Source: Folioceros fuciformis
Lineage: Eukaryota; Anthocerotophyta; Anthocerotopsida; Anthocerotales
DNA: 64,000 nucleotides
Assembly (NCBI GenBank): GCA_049999805.1
Contig: JBNGIO010005827.1
Coordinates: 49,726-113,725, forward strand
Direction of reading: 5' to 3'
Positions within the stretch are counted from its first letter, which is position 1, and each line of letters opens with the position of its first letter. The position numbers and the translations under genes are program-made. Shown piece after piece: positions 63,953 to 64,000 of this stretch. The notes beneath the pieces are model-generated. The model worked only from the letters and a program-made list of their open reading frames with translations, searched no databases and was not told the DNA's origin.

Positions 63953-64000
63953 TTGGCGGAAACAGAGGCAAGGAGGAGGATGTGGGGCCAGCGTAAGGGC

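Overview
The window is nuclear plant DNA, most likely from a fern. Four intact PPR genes end in the KP-type DYW domain (KKPAVAGIEV box, C-terminal GRP instead of DYW). That domain is known only from lineages with U-to-C organelle RNA editing: hornworts, ferns and some lycophytes. The multi-exon VTC4-type gene, the JmjN exon and the dense Copia, Gypsy, LINE, CACTA and PIF/Harbinger debris fit a large repeat-rich fern genome. The species cannot be fixed from sequence alone.

Layout. 1-152 (minus) is the first coding exon of a KDM5/JMJ17-like histone demethylase that runs off the left edge. 1.4-28 kb is a transposon graveyard. A CACTA (TNP2/DUF4218) transposase remnant on the minus strand is split by a Copia element (Copia-1, 3176-9463). 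It is cut off on its right by a 5.3-kb imperfect palindrome (10515-15825) made of two inverted copies of an unclassified repeat with a coiled-coil ORF. Next comes a PIF/Harbinger transposase on the plus strand, split by a minus-strand Copia (Copia-2, 16385-27611). Copia-2 is itself split by a minus-strand Gypsy (20326-24734) whose integrase region ends in a PHD finger. The order of insertion is therefore Gypsy into Copia into PIF, with short target duplications at both levels.

28.7-57.6 kb carries the family of editing factors: PPR1(+), PPR2(+), PPR3(-), PPR4(+) and a decayed PPR5(+). All the intact ones are intronless. Each has a conserved non-PPR N-terminal block, P-L-S PPR triplets, and a C-terminal DYW:KP deaminase domain with HAE and CxxCH zinc/catalytic motifs. 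Between PPR2 and PPR3 lie minisatellites, a Gypsy RT scrap, a 5'-truncated L1-type LINE with a 14-bp target duplication, and a broken RING-H2 gene. By family knowledge the PPR proteins are imported into plastids or mitochondria, bind one RNA site each and change U to C. The different number of triplets in each paralogue implies different targets.

58.77-60.82 kb is a complete 12-exon gene for a VTC4-type L-galactose-1-phosphate phosphatase / inositol monophosphatase (273 aa). All reading phases join without an internal stop. The last 3 kb show only microsatellites, a triplicated ~100-bp repeat and AT-rich DNA, with no gene recognised.

Most noteworthy: the DYW:KP cluster, its shared N-terminal block, the Gypsy-PHD fusion, a ~72-bp micro-inversion exactly over the Gypsy reverse-transcriptase active site, and the giant palindrome whose two flanks belong to different transposon superfamilies.
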